Below, one piece after another: positions 50,258-59,148 of a stretch of DNA of 64,000 bases (position 1 is the first letter of the stretch; every line of letters starts with the position of its first letter). The translations under genes and the position numbers were made by a program. Under the pieces are notes generated by a model that was not told the origin of the DNA, did not search any database, and saw nothing but the letters and a program-made list of their open reading frames with translations. Origin of the DNA: a bacterium. GTDB lineage: Bacteria > JAJVIF01. Where the stretch lies: assembly GCA_022072165.1 (NCBI GenBank), contig JAJVIF010000002.1, forward strand, positions 619,854-683,853, written 5' to 3'.

Positions 50258-51211
50258 GTGCCCGGAGCTGCTCTGGTCCTGTCAGGCCTCACCAAGCGCT
50301 ATGGTCCGCCGGGGTCGGTGCCCGCAGTCGCCGATCTCTCCCTCACCATCGAATCCGGTGAGATTTTTGCGTTCCTCGGACCCAACGGCGCCGGCAAGAC
50401 CACCACACTCAAGATGGTACTCGGACTCATTCGTCCCACCGCCGGGAGCGCCACGCTGCTTGACGGGCGCATTACAGACCCCCGCATCCGTGGTCGCCTC
50501 GGGTACCTCCCCGAAGAGCCGGTCCTCCATACATTTCTCACGGTGTCGGATCTCCTCCGGTTCTATGCCGGACTCTTCGGCTTTAGCGGGGCTGAAGCGC
50601 AGCGACGGATCGACCGGACGCTGGAGACAGTCGGCATGAGCGATCGGAAGACGCAGCGGCTGCAGGAGCTCTCCAAGGGGCTGCGACAGCGGGTCCTGCT
50701 GGGACAAGCGCTGATCAACGACCCCGACCTCATCCTGCTCGATGAGCCGCAGTCCGGCCTCGATCCGGTCGGGATCACCGACCTGCGTCGGTTGCTCCAT
50801 GAGCTGAAGAGCGCGGGCAAAACCATCTTCCTCAACAGCCATCAGCTCACCGAGGTGGAGCAGGTGGCGGATCGCATCGGCATCATCCGCCAGGGGCACC
50901 TCATCCGGACTGAGTCGACCAGCGCTATGTTGGGCGGCACTCAGGAATGGGTAGTGACCTTCGCCGGACTTACGCTGACCCAGGCGGATCAGGTCCTGCA
51001 GCTGGTTGCTGAGCGCACGCAGTCGCGCATTACGCTGCAGGGCGACCCCGGATCGCCCCAGCTGTTCCGCTGCCCATCGGAGGCCATCGCGCAGGAAGTC
51101 ATTGCGGCGGGACAGGCAGCCGGTGGTCGCCTGACCGGCCTGCAGGAAGAACAGACCAGCCTGGAGCAGGTCTTCCTGCAGCTCATGGCGGAGGTGCCGG
51201 CCCATGGGTGA
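50258..51211 (+). CDS. ABC-2 type exporter ATPase subunit
   Basis: A 317-residue ATPase: Walker A GPNGAGKTTTLK, a degenerate signature LSKGLRQRV, Walker B LILLDEPQSGLDP and the switch His in FLNSHQLTE. The GTG start has GGAGG 6 nt upstream. The C-terminal 90 residues are an unassigned regulatory part. It overlaps the following permease gene by eight bases and so is translationally coupled. The substrate is unknown; the downstream lpxB hints at envelope work but proves nothing. Confidence 0.92.
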   Translation: MPGAALVLSGLTKRYGPPGSVPAVADLSLTIESGEIFAFLGPNGAGKTTTLKMVLGLIRPTAGSATLLDGRITDPRIRGRLGYLPEEPVLHTFLTVSDLLRFYAGLFGFSGAEAQRRIDRTLETVGMSDRKTQRLQELSKGLRQRVLLGQALINDPDLILLDEPQSGLDPVGITDLRRLLHELKSAGKTIFLNSHQLTEVEQVADRIGIIRQGHLIRTESTSAMLGGTQEWVVTFAGLTLTQADQVLQLVAERTQSRITLQGDPGSPQLFRCPSEAIAQEVIAAGQAAGGRLTGLQEEQTSLEQVFLQLMAEVPAHG

Positions 51212-52187
51212 CATGAGCCCGGAGCAGATCCTCGGTCCGTTGGGCTGGGTCGGGAGCATGGCGGCGGCCGGGACGCTGATCTGGCTCCTGCTGAATTCTC
51301 GGATTCGGGCGCTCGCCTGGCTCACGACCCTGGAGAGCATCCGGCGGATGGAGTTCCAGGCGATTCTGCTACTGGCGCTGACTCTCTTTGCGGGTATCGG
51401 CTATCTCCTCTTTGCACCAGGCATCAAGGAGTCCCCGTTGTGGGGCGTGGTCATCAGCCAGATCGGCAGCGATGGCCTGGGAGCGCCGGGGGTCAACACC
51501 GACCCGAAGCAGATTTTCTTCCTGCAGTTCGACTACTACATGCAGTCGGCGATGTCCTTCTTTGCGGAGCTCTTCGCCCTCTTCATGTTGCTGGCGCTGG
51601 GGCTCTTCCTGATCAGTAACGACATCCAGCAGGGGTTCCTGCTGACGCTCTTGCCGAAGCCACTTTCACGGGGGGAGTATCTCTGGGGACGGGGACTGGG
51701 ACTCGCCATCACCGTCGGTGCTGCCTGGATCATCATGGGCCTCCAGATCTTCCTCCTCTTTCTTATCAAGAATCCCGCCGTACTGACCCAGCCCACCGCT
51801 CCGGAGTGGAAGATCCTCTTCTGCACCGGTGTGCTGCTGATGAAGTGGGCGAGTCTGGCGGCAATCCTCTTTTTCCTGACCCTGCGGATGCCACCAGTCG
51901 CGGGGGGACTCGTGGTGCTGCTCCTCTTTGTGGCAGGTCATATCTCGTCCAACGTTCACGACCTGGCGACCAATGTCGCACTCGACTGGCCCCTGCGTCT
52001 CCTCTTCTGGAGCGGCTATGTGGTGATGCCGCATTACGACCGCGCCTGGAGCGCCATCATCCTCGACCCCACCGCAAATCTCTTTCAGACCCATACCGAT
52101 GTCGCCGGTTTTGTCGGCTGGGCCTTCACCTATGCCATGGTGATGGGCCTGGGGTCCTGGCTCTGCTTCCGGCACCGCGACCTGTGA
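51204..52187 (+). CDS. ABC-2 type exporter permease subunit
   Basis: A 327-residue inner-membrane protein with about six helices, including ILLALTLFAGIGYLLFAP and SFFAELFALFMLLALGLFLI. LPKPLSRGEYLWGRGLGL is the typical cytoplasmic KP-(L/I)-SR loop of NosY/GldF-like permeases. An ATG three codons in is an alternative start. Paired with the ATPase just upstream. It is distantly related to the 59149-60198 permease. Confidence 0.88.
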   Translation: MGDMSPEQILGPLGWVGSMAAAGTLIWLLLNSRIRALAWLTTLESIRRMEFQAILLLALTLFAGIGYLLFAPGIKESPLWGVVISQIGSDGLGAPGVNTDPKQIFFLQFDYYMQSAMSFFAELFALFMLLALGLFLISNDIQQGFLLTLLPKPLSRGEYLWGRGLGLAITVGAAWIIMGLQIFLLFLIKNPAVLTQPTAPEWKILFCTGVLLMKWASLAAILFFLTLRMPPVAGGLVVLLLFVAGHISSNVHDLATNVALDWPLRLLFWSGYVVMPHYDRAWSAIILDPTANLFQTHTDVAGFVGWAFTYAMVMGLGSWLCFRHRDL

Positions 52188-52207
52188 GTCCTGCACCTCC
52201 CCCTGCT

Positions 52208-53500
52208 ATGGGTCCCGTCCGTATCTTCCTCTCGACCGGCGAACTCTCCGGCGACTATCACGCCATGCACCTGGTGAAAGCTCTCCGGGCAGCCGCCGTG
52301 ACGCAGGGGCTCACCCCTCAGATCGCTGCCAGCGGTTCGCATCATTTGCGGGAAGTGGTCGATGACCTCTGGGAGGAGACGGCGGACTGGGCGGGCATCG
52401 GGATCCTCGACTCCCTGCGGGTCGGCCCGACAGTCGCGCTGGGATGCCGTCGGATCATGCAGCGGATGCAGCGCTGGCAGCCCCACCTGGTGATCGGCGT
52501 GGATTACAGGGTCGCGAATCTCCGGCTGCTGCAGGCGGCACACAAGCAGGGCGCGCGAACGGCGTATTACTTCCCACCAGTCCACTGGGGAAGCACGAGC
52601 AGCAAGGCGCGGAAAGCGCTGGTGCAGGTGTATGAAGGAAAGGGCGGGGAGCGACGCAAACCCGATCGCTTTGACCGGATCGCGGCCTGTACGGACCTGG
52701 TGCTCCTCACCTATCCCATCAGCGAGGGGGAGTATCGCCGGGCGGGCGCGAACGTTCATTACATCGGGCATCCTCTCTGGAACGCGATCCAGTCCGAGCT
52801 GTCGATACCTGCTGATGAGGTCCGGGCCGGGTTCGGACTGCCGCCTGCCAGTGATGACCCCGCCGCGCCTTTACTCGTGGGCCTCTTTCCGGGGAGCCGT
52901 ACCCAGGAATTGCGCGACATCTGGCCGGTGATGCGGGACTGGTTGCGGCAGTACGGCCCCGACTGGCCACAGGTCACCTGGCTGGTGTCGGTGGCGCATC
53001 CCCGGTACCGGTCGCGACTGGTCGCTGACATCGACCGCTTTCCGCCAGCGCTGCGATCGCAGGTCCAGATCATTGAGGGGATGGCTCCGGATCAGCTTCG
53101 GGCGATGGACCTGGTGCTGATGAAGTCCGGGACCGCGGCGCAGACCGCGTTGTTGCTGGGGCTGCCGATGGTGGCGTGCTATCGCATCGGGATGCCGCCG
53201 GTGCTCGGTCCATTGATTCTGGCGCTGTCGCGTCAGCTCTTTCTCAATATGCCGTACTACACGTTCCCCAATTTGCTGGCCGAACGTGCCATCGTGCCGG
53301 AACTGATTCAGGAAACCTGCACAGTCGCGGGCTTGCAGGCCGCAGTCGCGCCGCTGTTATCGGACCCCGCTGCCCGGGACGCGCAACGTGCAGCCCTGCT
53401 GGAGTTGCATGACCGGCTGGTGCGTCCGGATGCCATCAGTCGGGCGGCGTCCATGCTGCTCGACCTGGTCGTGCCAGCTGTGGGTGGAGCCGACACATGA
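52208..53500 (+). CDS. lpxB: lipid-A-disaccharide synthase (LpxB)-like glycosyltransferase
   Basis: A 430-residue GT19-type protein. LpxB joins UDP-2,3-diacylglucosamine and lipid X on the inner face of the inner membrane. Motifs follow the family: STGELSGDYHAMHLVKAL (classically AGEASGD), GIGILDSLRVGP, VIGVDYRVANLRLL, FPGSRTQELRDIWPVM, and KSGTAAQTALLLGLPMVACYRIG. The middle is more divergent than in proteobacteria. An in-frame GTG overlapping the permease stop could add eight residues; I prefer the ATG since the family starts directly with this strand. LpxB presence supports an LPS outer membrane. Overlaps the next gene. Confidence 0.85.
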   Translation: MGPVRIFLSTGELSGDYHAMHLVKALRAAAVTQGLTPQIAASGSHHLREVVDDLWEETADWAGIGILDSLRVGPTVALGCRRIMQRMQRWQPHLVIGVDYRVANLRLLQAAHKQGARTAYYFPPVHWGSTSSKARKALVQVYEGKGGERRKPDRFDRIAACTDLVLLTYPISEGEYRRAGANVHYIGHPLWNAIQSELSIPADEVRAGFGLPPASDDPAAPLLVGLFPGSRTQELRDIWPVMRDWLRQYGPDWPQVTWLVSVAHPRYRSRLVADIDRFPPALRSQVQIIEGMAPDQLRAMDLVLMKSGTAAQTALLLGLPMVACYRIGMPPVLGPLILALSRQLFLNMPYYTFPNLLAERAIVPELIQETCTVAGLQAAVAPLLSDPAARDAQRAALLELHDRLVRPDAISRAASMLLDLVVPAVGGADT

Positions 53501-54348
53501 CTGATCGGGTCCTGGAATGGTGGCCGGCTGCCCCGGCACCCGCGTTTGGTCCGGCTCCGCAGCAACGCCTCCATGTGCTGCGGAATCTGGCCGCCGATGA
53601 GGCCGCATTGTTACGGCTGGCCAGCGCCGACCGGGCGCTGTTGCGGGCGTACTGCAATCCGCCATCGGTCATCCTGGGCTTGTCGCGTCGACGGCACCAG
53701 GATGTCCATGTTGCGGCGTGTGAGGCCCGGGGGATCCCGGTGCTGCGTCGTGCCAGCGGCGGGGGGACCGTCGTGCATGACCCGTTTGTCGTGAACTTCG
53801 CCTGGGTGCTCCCCTGGTCCTGGCTGCCGGGATGCCATCTGCGAAGTCTGGCCGACAACGCGACCGAGGAAATCCTGGCCTGTCTCATCGCGGCGCTGCG
53901 GTCGTATGGGCTGGGGGCGCAACAGACGCGCATCAGTGATGTCAGCATAGGACGTCCACCGCGTAAGGTGGCGGGGTCGGGGCAGATGCGGAAGGTCGAG
54001 GGACTGATGCACCACATCAGCCTGCTGGTCGACCTGAATCTCCCCCTGATGGAAGAAGTACTGCCGATTCCTCATGATCGTCCGGGCCTCCCGCATCGGC
54101 AGTTCGTGACCTCGCTGAAAGCGGCAGGCGTTGGACGTCAGTACGCCTGGGGACATAATGCGAGTAACGGGTTGGGATGGGTGAAGGTGCTACTGGACCT
54201 GGAGGAGCGGGTGTTATCCGCTACCTGTCGTCAATTTGGGTCGACTTTCCGCCCGTTGAGTGCATCGGATATCGCGCTGCTGGGGGAGACCGGGGAAGCG
54301 CTGATAGCGTCTAAATATGGCGAACAGAGCTGGATCGAACGGCTGTAG
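53497..54348 (+). CDS. lplA: lipoate-protein ligase/octanoyltransferase family protein
   Basis: A 283-residue member of the biotin/lipoate A/B ligase fold. RRASGGGTVVHD is the canonical RRxSGGGxVxHD motif, and DVSIGRPPRKVAGSGQ contains the conserved Lys of the D-x-x-x-x-x-K-(I/V)-x-G motif. Such enzymes attach lipoate or octanoate to E2 and glycine-cleavage H proteins. LplA, LipM and LipL cannot be separated by eye. The ATGA overlap ties it to lpxB translation, although the functional link is not obvious. Confidence 0.85.
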   Translation: MTDRVLEWWPAAPAPAFGPAPQQRLHVLRNLAADEAALLRLASADRALLRAYCNPPSVILGLSRRRHQDVHVAACEARGIPVLRRASGGGTVVHDPFVVNFAWVLPWSWLPGCHLRSLADNATEEILACLIAALRSYGLGAQQTRISDVSIGRPPRKVAGSGQMRKVEGLMHHISLLVDLNLPLMEEVLPIPHDRPGLPHRQFVTSLKAAGVGRQYAWGHNASNGLGWVKVLLDLEERVLSATCRQFGSTFRPLSASDIALLGETGEALIASKYGEQSWIERL

Positions 54349-54490
54349 CGACCGCTAACGGGTCACCATTAAGACGTCAAAGTTGCACCGATTGGGGGAG
54401 AAGTTCTGGAGAAGGGGGGAATAGCCGGTTTACCATATTGCTTGACACCGCGCAGAGTGCTATTGTGTCAACCTCAAAGGAGCCCGCAGT

Positions 54491-55360
54491 ATGGCAACCG
54501 CCCCGCTCTTGGTCCGTGCCGGTACCCTGCCCGGTCGGTTGGTGGTCATCCTCCAGGATGGAGCTGTCCTTGGCATCTGTCGGAGGGCGGTGGAGGATCC
54601 CTTCACAGGCCGGGTCCTGGGCTTCGCGTTTGAAGATGACGAGTGGTATGAAGGTCCGAAGTTCGTCCCGCAACGCGCCATTGCTGGCTATGGCGAGAAC
54701 GCCCTCCTGCTGGACGACCGCTCCCAGTTACTGCAACTGCATCAGGCGGCGGAGATCCGGCTGATTCTCAAGCAACGGGAAACCCTGCTCGAGAAGCATG
54801 TCATGACCGAAGGGGGTCGATACCTCGGGGAGATCTTCGATTACGACTTCGACCGCGATGGCACGACGGTCCATTACTACCTGCATCGCTATCTCGCCGG
54901 CGAGCCCGGGTGCGCCCTGGTCCCCGCCGAGCGGACCCGCCGGGTCGGCAAGAGCCTCGTACTGGTCGCCGAAGGGCAACTAATCCCCACCGAAGTCCAG
55001 CCTGGCGTCCGGGCCCCCTGGGAAGCGGTACGGGCTCCCCGGATTCCCCCGACCCTCAAGACCCTGGAGCAGCTCCGCCCACCCCGTCCGGCCGCCGAGA
55101 TCACGACCCCGGAACCAGCGGCAGCAGACTCCCTCACCGAGCGCTTCCAGCAGCGGCAGTACGCCTATCTGATCGGGCGTCGCTGCGAGCGGGACATCCG
55201 GGGGGATGATGGCACCCTGGTAATCAGCCAAGGTCAGTTCATCGATGAGCAGGTACTGGCGCTCGCCCAGGCGACAGGCAAATTCATGGAACTCGCAATT
55301 TCCAGCCGGTCCACGGGTGTCAATACGGCGCAGCCTGCCGAAAGCTCCCGGGTCGCGTAA
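54491..55360 (+). CDS. PRC-barrel domain protein
   Basis: A 289-residue cytosolic protein with PRC-barrel character: ILQDGAVLGICRRAVEDPFTGRVLGF and KFVPQRAIAGYGENALLLDD form one barrel, KHVMTEGGRYLGEIFDYDFD a second. The C-terminal 80 residues (YLIGRRCERDIRGDDGTLVISQGQFIDEQVL) recall the DNA-directed or flagellar PRC-like tails. PRC-barrels bind RNA, ribosomal proteins or each other. RBS AAAGGAG. It lies directly before the STAS-receiver group, with a strong terminator after it. Confidence 0.75.
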   Translation: MATAPLLVRAGTLPGRLVVILQDGAVLGICRRAVEDPFTGRVLGFAFEDDEWYEGPKFVPQRAIAGYGENALLLDDRSQLLQLHQAAEIRLILKQRETLLEKHVMTEGGRYLGEIFDYDFDRDGTTVHYYLHRYLAGEPGCALVPAERTRRVGKSLVLVAEGQLIPTEVQPGVRAPWEAVRAPRIPPTLKTLEQLRPPRPAAEITTPEPAAADSLTERFQQRQYAYLIGRRCERDIRGDDGTLVISQGQFIDEQVLALAQATGKFMELAISSRSTGVNTAQPAESSRVA

Positions 55361-55389
55361 CCCCCCAACGACATCAGGCTCGAGGTCCG

Positions 55390-55421
55390 CACCCCCGGAT
55401 GGCAGTCCGGGGGTGTTTATT
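55390..55421 (+). terminator. intrinsic terminator after the PRC-barrel gene
   Basis: A 10-bp perfect stem (CACCCCCGGA / TCCGGGGGTG), 6-nt loop, then TTTATT. Confidence 0.9.
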
Positions 55422-55439
55422 GAAGGTTCACATGTCGGC

Positions 55440-55476
55440 CAAGCAGCAAAGGAAGAAGAAAGAGGAAGAAGAAGAG
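55440..55476. repeat. 37-nt purine-rich tract
   Basis: A run of A and G with few C, between the terminator and the end of the 55480-56286 gene. On the minus strand, in the direction of that gene, it is pyrimidine-rich and could aid Rho-dependent termination. It also reads as MSAKQQRKKKEEEEE on the plus strand, which I do not regard as a gene. Confidence 0.5.
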
Positions 55477-55479
55477 CGC

Positions 55480-56286
55480 TTAGGCCGAACGGACGAGGTT
55501 ACTCTCGACCTGCTGGTGGGTGTCCAGGGCCTTGGCGGCCGAGATGATGGACCGCAGGCGGGTGGAGGTTTCATACGGGTTGAGGGGGAAGCGGAGCATC
55601 TCGTCGGCCCCGTAGCGGACCAGGTAGTCGGCATCGGGGAAGCGGGCTTCCGGCGCCACGACCAGAATGGGGAGGGTCTTGTTCTCCACGGAGGTGCGGC
55701 AGCCGAGGATCATGTGCTCCAGGACCGGCCGGGGAAGCGACACATCGAGCAGCATGACGTGGAAGCGCTTTGTCCGCAGCCAGGTGGAGGCTTCGGCATG
55801 ATCGTGCGCGGTGGTCAATTTGTAGTTGGGAGCATCGTGCAGTTTGTGGAGCGCTTCGCGGAGACTCTCGGCGATCTCCAGCGACTCCTCGATGATGAGG
55901 AGATTCTCCCGGGGCAGTGGCAGGGTGCCGCCATCGCTCCGTCCCTGGCCAACCCCAAAGAACTTCAGGGCCTGGGCTTCGGTGTCGAAGGTGGGAATGA
56001 AGATCTCGACCCGGGCCAGCTTGAAGACTTTCAGCACCGGGGGCTGCAGCTCGCAGAACGCCAGCGAGACACCCCGTCGATGGGCTTCCCGGAACGTCGC
56101 GATGATGGCGGAAAGTCCGGCGGAGTTGATGTAGTGGACCCCGCGCATATTGATGACAATGCCCCGGGGATTCCGCTCCACATAGCGAAAGATCTCGGGC
56201 ACCGGGCTGGTGAGGGCTTCGGTGGCGGTCCCGGCGAGATTCACAACGAGGACGTCCTGCTCGGGACGGAACGTGGCCTGCAACAT
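55480..56286 (-). CDS. STAS-receiver fusion protein, paralogue A
   Basis: A 268-residue protein. Residues 1-115 are a STAS domain like anti-sigma factor antagonists: YINSAGLSAIIATFREA carries the Ser normally phosphorylated (classically DSSGL). Residues 128-250 have a receiver layout: ENLLIIEESLEIAESL at the acidic end, LLDVSLP with the phospho-Asp. The invariant receiver Lys is Phe (EMLRFP). So the STAS part could be switched while the receiver may be unphosphorylated or atypical. Divergent from its two paralogues, sharing a 195-base region. Start is the ATG of MLQATF, matching paralogue B. Confidence 0.85.
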   Translation of the reverse strand: MLQATFRPEQDVLVVNLAGTATEALTSPVPEIFRYVERNPRGIVINMRGVHYINSAGLSAIIATFREAHRRGVSLAFCELQPPVLKVFKLARVEIFIPTFDTEAQALKFFGVGQGRSDGGTLPLPRENLLIIEESLEIAESLREALHKLHDAPNYKLTTAHDHAEASTWLRTKRFHVMLLDVSLPRPVLEHMILGCRTSVENKTLPILVVAPEARFPDADYLVRYGADEMLRFPLNPYETSTRLRSIISAAKALDTHQQVESNLVRSA

Positions 56287-56481
56287 GGGTACTGCTCCAA
56301 TCGAGGCCTGCGAGGATCCAGCGGGGCCAGCCGAACTGCCCCGGTACAGAAAATCATTATACTGAGAGTCCAGCTCCCGCCAGTGGCGCCGGCGTCAGTT
56401 TGAGCCGGGGGGCCAGATACCTTCGGGGTCTGCCCCCATCGCTGCCATGCGGGTGGAATGCACTCCGAGGGACACCGAATC

Positions 56482-57324
56482 ATGCTGCAGGCGACCTATC
56501 GTAAAGAGGGCGACATCACTGTCGTGGACCTGAACGGGACCGCGACCGAAGCGCTGCAGGGGCCAATCCCGGAGGTGATGGCGGTCCTGCGGCGCGGCGA
56601 CCGCAAGGTGGTCGTGAACATGGGCCAGGTGAGCTATGTGAACTCCGCCGGGCTCTCCTCTTTCATCGACACTTTTCGCCAGGCCCTCCGCCATGATGCC
56701 CAGATGGTCTTCTGCTGCCTGGTGCCGAATGTCCTGAAGGTCTTCAAGCTCGCCCGGGTGGAGATTTTCTTCGCGGTCTTCGAGACCGAACCCCAGGCGC
56801 TACAGCATTTCGGGGTCTCCGCCAAATCGACCACCCCTGGTCCGCCCCCCCGGGAAAACATCCTCGCCGTGGAAAAAGCGCTCCCGGTGGATGAGCAGCT
56901 GCGCAAGATATTCCAGGACAACAAGGAAAGCTCAAACTACAAGGTCACGCCGGTCTCCTCGACCGCCGAGGCCCTGAACTGGCTGCGGACCAAGCCGTTC
57001 CACCTGGTCCTGCTCGATGCCAGCTTCAGCTACGCGGAAGTCGAGGAGTTTCTCAAAGAGGTCCGGACCGACCCCTCACTGAACAAGATTCCGGTGCTGG
57101 TCGCTGCGGGGGAGACCAAGCTTGCCGATGCCGACTACTTCATCCGCAACGGGGCCGATGACATCCTGCGTCATCCCTTCAATCGCTACGAAGCGTCCGC
57201 CCGTATTCGCAACGCCATCACCCTGCTGTACGCCCTCCGCAAAGAAGATGCGCAGGTCGACCGGATGCGGACCCGTGCGGGAGTCACCAGCTCGACCGCG
57301 CCGAACTACACCAGTCTCCGGTAG
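56482..57324 (+). CDS. STAS-receiver fusion protein, paralogue B
   Basis: A 280-residue paralogue of A and C. STAS: MLQATYRKEGDITVVDLNGTA, then YVNSAGLSSFIDTFRQA. Receiver: ENILAVEKALPVDEQL (the usual acidic pair reduced to Glu-Lys), LLDASFS with the Asp, and DDILRHPF with His where Lys belongs. The stretch VLKVFKLARVEIFFAVF between the domains is nearly identical in all three. I use the ATG preceded by GAGGGAC at 9 nt; an in-frame ATG eight codons upstream is possible. Followed by paralogue C after 18 bases. Confidence 0.85.
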   Translation: MLQATYRKEGDITVVDLNGTATEALQGPIPEVMAVLRRGDRKVVVNMGQVSYVNSAGLSSFIDTFRQALRHDAQMVFCCLVPNVLKVFKLARVEIFFAVFETEPQALQHFGVSAKSTTPGPPPRENILAVEKALPVDEQLRKIFQDNKESSNYKVTPVSSTAEALNWLRTKPFHLVLLDASFSYAEVEEFLKEVRTDPSLNKIPVLVAAGETKLADADYFIRNGADDILRHPFNRYEASARIRNAITLLYALRKEDAQVDRMRTRAGVTSSTAPNYTSLR

Positions 57325-57342
57325 CCCACGGGGAGAGTTGCC

Positions 57343-58185
57343 ATGCTCCGTGCGACCCTGAAGCATGAGCAGGACATCGCCATCCTTCAGTACAGCGGCG
57401 ACCTGACGGAAGAAACCGGCGGGATGTTGCCCGGATTGCAGGATGCCCTGGCCCGGGGCGAACGGAAGATCATCCTGGACCTCGCGGAAGTCCGGTATGT
57501 GAACTCCGCGGGCCTCTCAACGTTCGTCGACAGCTATAAGGCCGGCCTGCGGGCCGACGCCAAAATGGCTTTATGCCAGTTACAGCCTGCGGTGCTGAAG
57601 GTCTTCAAGCTCGCCCGCGTGGAAATCTTCATCCCCATCTATGACACCCTCGGGCAGGCGTTCAAGCACTTTGGCGTGATGCAGGCCGCCGCCGCCGAGG
57701 GGCCGCCCCGGGAGCAGCTCCTGGTCATCGAACCGGGGCTCACCATCGGTGATGAAATCCAGCGCCTCCTCGCCGCCCAGAAGGAGCAACTCAACTACCG
57801 GCTATCGCGGGTCCCCAATGTGGTGGAGGCGGTGCGCTTTCTGGAAGTCCGGACCACTCACGTCATCCTGCTCGACATCGAGATTCCCCGGGCCGATGCT
57901 GAGCGCTTTATCGGCCAGGTGAAGTCGAATACGCAGCAGCGACATATCCCCATCATCATCGTGACCCGGGATCCCCAGATTCCCGATGCGGACTTCCTGG
58001 TCCGGAACGGTGCGGATGACATGCTCCGGGTGCCGCTGGTGGCCTATGAGGTCAGCGCCCGGCTGCGGGTCGCCCTCGCCCTGCACTATGCGATGCAGAA
58101 GGATGATTCCAACGTCTCCCGCCTGTTTGAAACACGGCTGACAGCGGGGAAGTACGAAGGCCCCAAGTACCCCACGCTGCGCTAA
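57343..58185 (+). CDS. STAS-receiver fusion protein, paralogue C
   Basis: A 280-residue paralogue. STAS: YVNSAGLSTFVDSYKAG keeps the Ser. Receiver: EQLLVIEPGLTIGDEI (acidic pair lost), LLDIEIP with the Asp, and DDMLRVPL with Val in place of Lys. Good ribosome site GGGGAGAG. The 3' end overlaps the convergent DUF2344 gene by four bases. The three proteins conserve the phosphorylatable Ser while varying receiver active-site residues, which suggests different inputs to one partner, for instance a shared anti-sigma factor or kinase not found in the window. Confidence 0.85.
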   Translation: MLRATLKHEQDIAILQYSGDLTEETGGMLPGLQDALARGERKIILDLAEVRYVNSAGLSTFVDSYKAGLRADAKMALCQLQPAVLKVFKLARVEIFIPIYDTLGQAFKHFGVMQAAAAEGPPREQLLVIEPGLTIGDEIQRLLAAQKEQLNYRLSRVPNVVEAVRFLEVRTTHVILLDIEIPRADAERFIGQVKSNTQQRHIPIIIVTRDPQIPDADFLVRNGADDMLRVPLVAYEVSARLRVALALHYAMQKDDSNVSRLFETRLTAGKYEGPKYPTLR

Positions 58186-59111
58186 ACGGGATAGACCGCG
58201 CAGCCGTCGCTATCCAGCAACTCTTCCTTGGTCATCAGTGGCGGTGCCGGCAGGCCGACTTCCTGCCAGAGGGTCAGACTCAGCCGCATGGGATGCAGGG
58301 TCATGCTGGGGGACATCGGACCAGTGATCCAGAGCGACTGGCTTCCCCCTGCCAGGAACGACTCCACGCCGGCCACCTGGTGGACCCGCCCCTGATGCTC
58401 GATGGGATTGATGAGGTCGCTGATCGATTGCGCCACGGACTGACTGGCGCGCTCCAGCTCCCGCGGATCCCCCGCTTCCTCAAAGAGTGCCCGGGCTGCC
58501 GGGACCACTGCGCCCCCTCCGCCCCCCCCCATGAGGTCTTCATCGCCGCCGAAGGTCGCACCACCCCGGGCTTTTCTGGCAGCACGACGCTGAGCCAGCG
58601 GCGGGAGCTTCACCGGCTCTGTCGCCATGCAGTGCTCCAGGTAGGCGAGGACCTCGCCGCGCATCGCGGGAGTGATGCCATCGCCTTCGAGGTCGGTTCG
58701 ATAGCGGGCCGCGATCACTGCTTTCCACGGATTCTTCGGCACTGGTGAGGCAAGGGGAAAGACTTTGAGCAGCACGAAGTCGGTCGCGAATTTGTCGTGC
58801 AGGGCGTCGAAGACCGCCTCAGCCGCGAGGGGCTCATGCAGCCAGAGCTGGACAAACTCGCACTCGCTGGCGACCCCAGTCGGCAGCGGGGGGGCGTACT
58901 TCGCCTTGAGCTTCTTGTTGTACCCCTCCGTAAGCACGACCGGGAGTCGCGAGCGGAATGCCGCCTGCTGCAGCAACACAATCCAGTCGAGGTGACTGAT
59001 GAACCGCGTGAGACCCCGACGGGCGATCCGGAGTAAGTAGGTCGGCGTGTCGATGCCGGAAACGGCATCGGGGTCACGGGGCGTGTTCGGTGGCAGACGG
59101 GTCGGATTCAC
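58182..59111 (-). CDS. DUF2344 protein (radical SAM-associated type)
   Basis: A 309-residue protein. YLLRIARRGLTRFISHLDWIV and LPVVLTEGYNKKLKAKY match the TIGR03936/DUF2344 start (KxGxxRFISHLD...LPxxxSEGFNPHPK). This domain usually follows a radical SAM enzyme or is fused to it; here it stands alone in an operon with an ABC exporter. The middle has a Gly-rich low-complexity piece (GGGGGGAVVPAA). Function is not known; relatives are linked to tRNA or ribosome modification by association only. Confidence 0.75.
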   Translation of the reverse strand: MNPTRLPPNTPRDPDAVSGIDTPTYLLRIARRGLTRFISHLDWIVLLQQAAFRSRLPVVLTEGYNKKLKAKYAPPLPTGVASECEFVQLWLHEPLAAEAVFDALHDKFATDFVLLKVFPLASPVPKNPWKAVIAARYRTDLEGDGITPAMRGEVLAYLEHCMATEPVKLPPLAQRRAARKARGGATFGGDEDLMGGGGGGAVVPAARALFEEAGDPRELERASQSVAQSISDLINPIEHQGRVHQVAGVESFLAGGSQSLWITGPMSPSMTLHPMRLSLTLWQEVGLPAPPLMTKEELLDSDGCAVYPV

Positions 59112-59148
59112 CGAAGGGCATCATCCCAGATTCCGGAGCATGGCCGAG

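Noticed and set aside
55432-55540. Possible small Lys/Glu-rich peptide MSAKQQRKKKEEEEE
   Set aside because: It comes from a low-complexity purine tract, continues antisense to a supported gene and has only a weak start.
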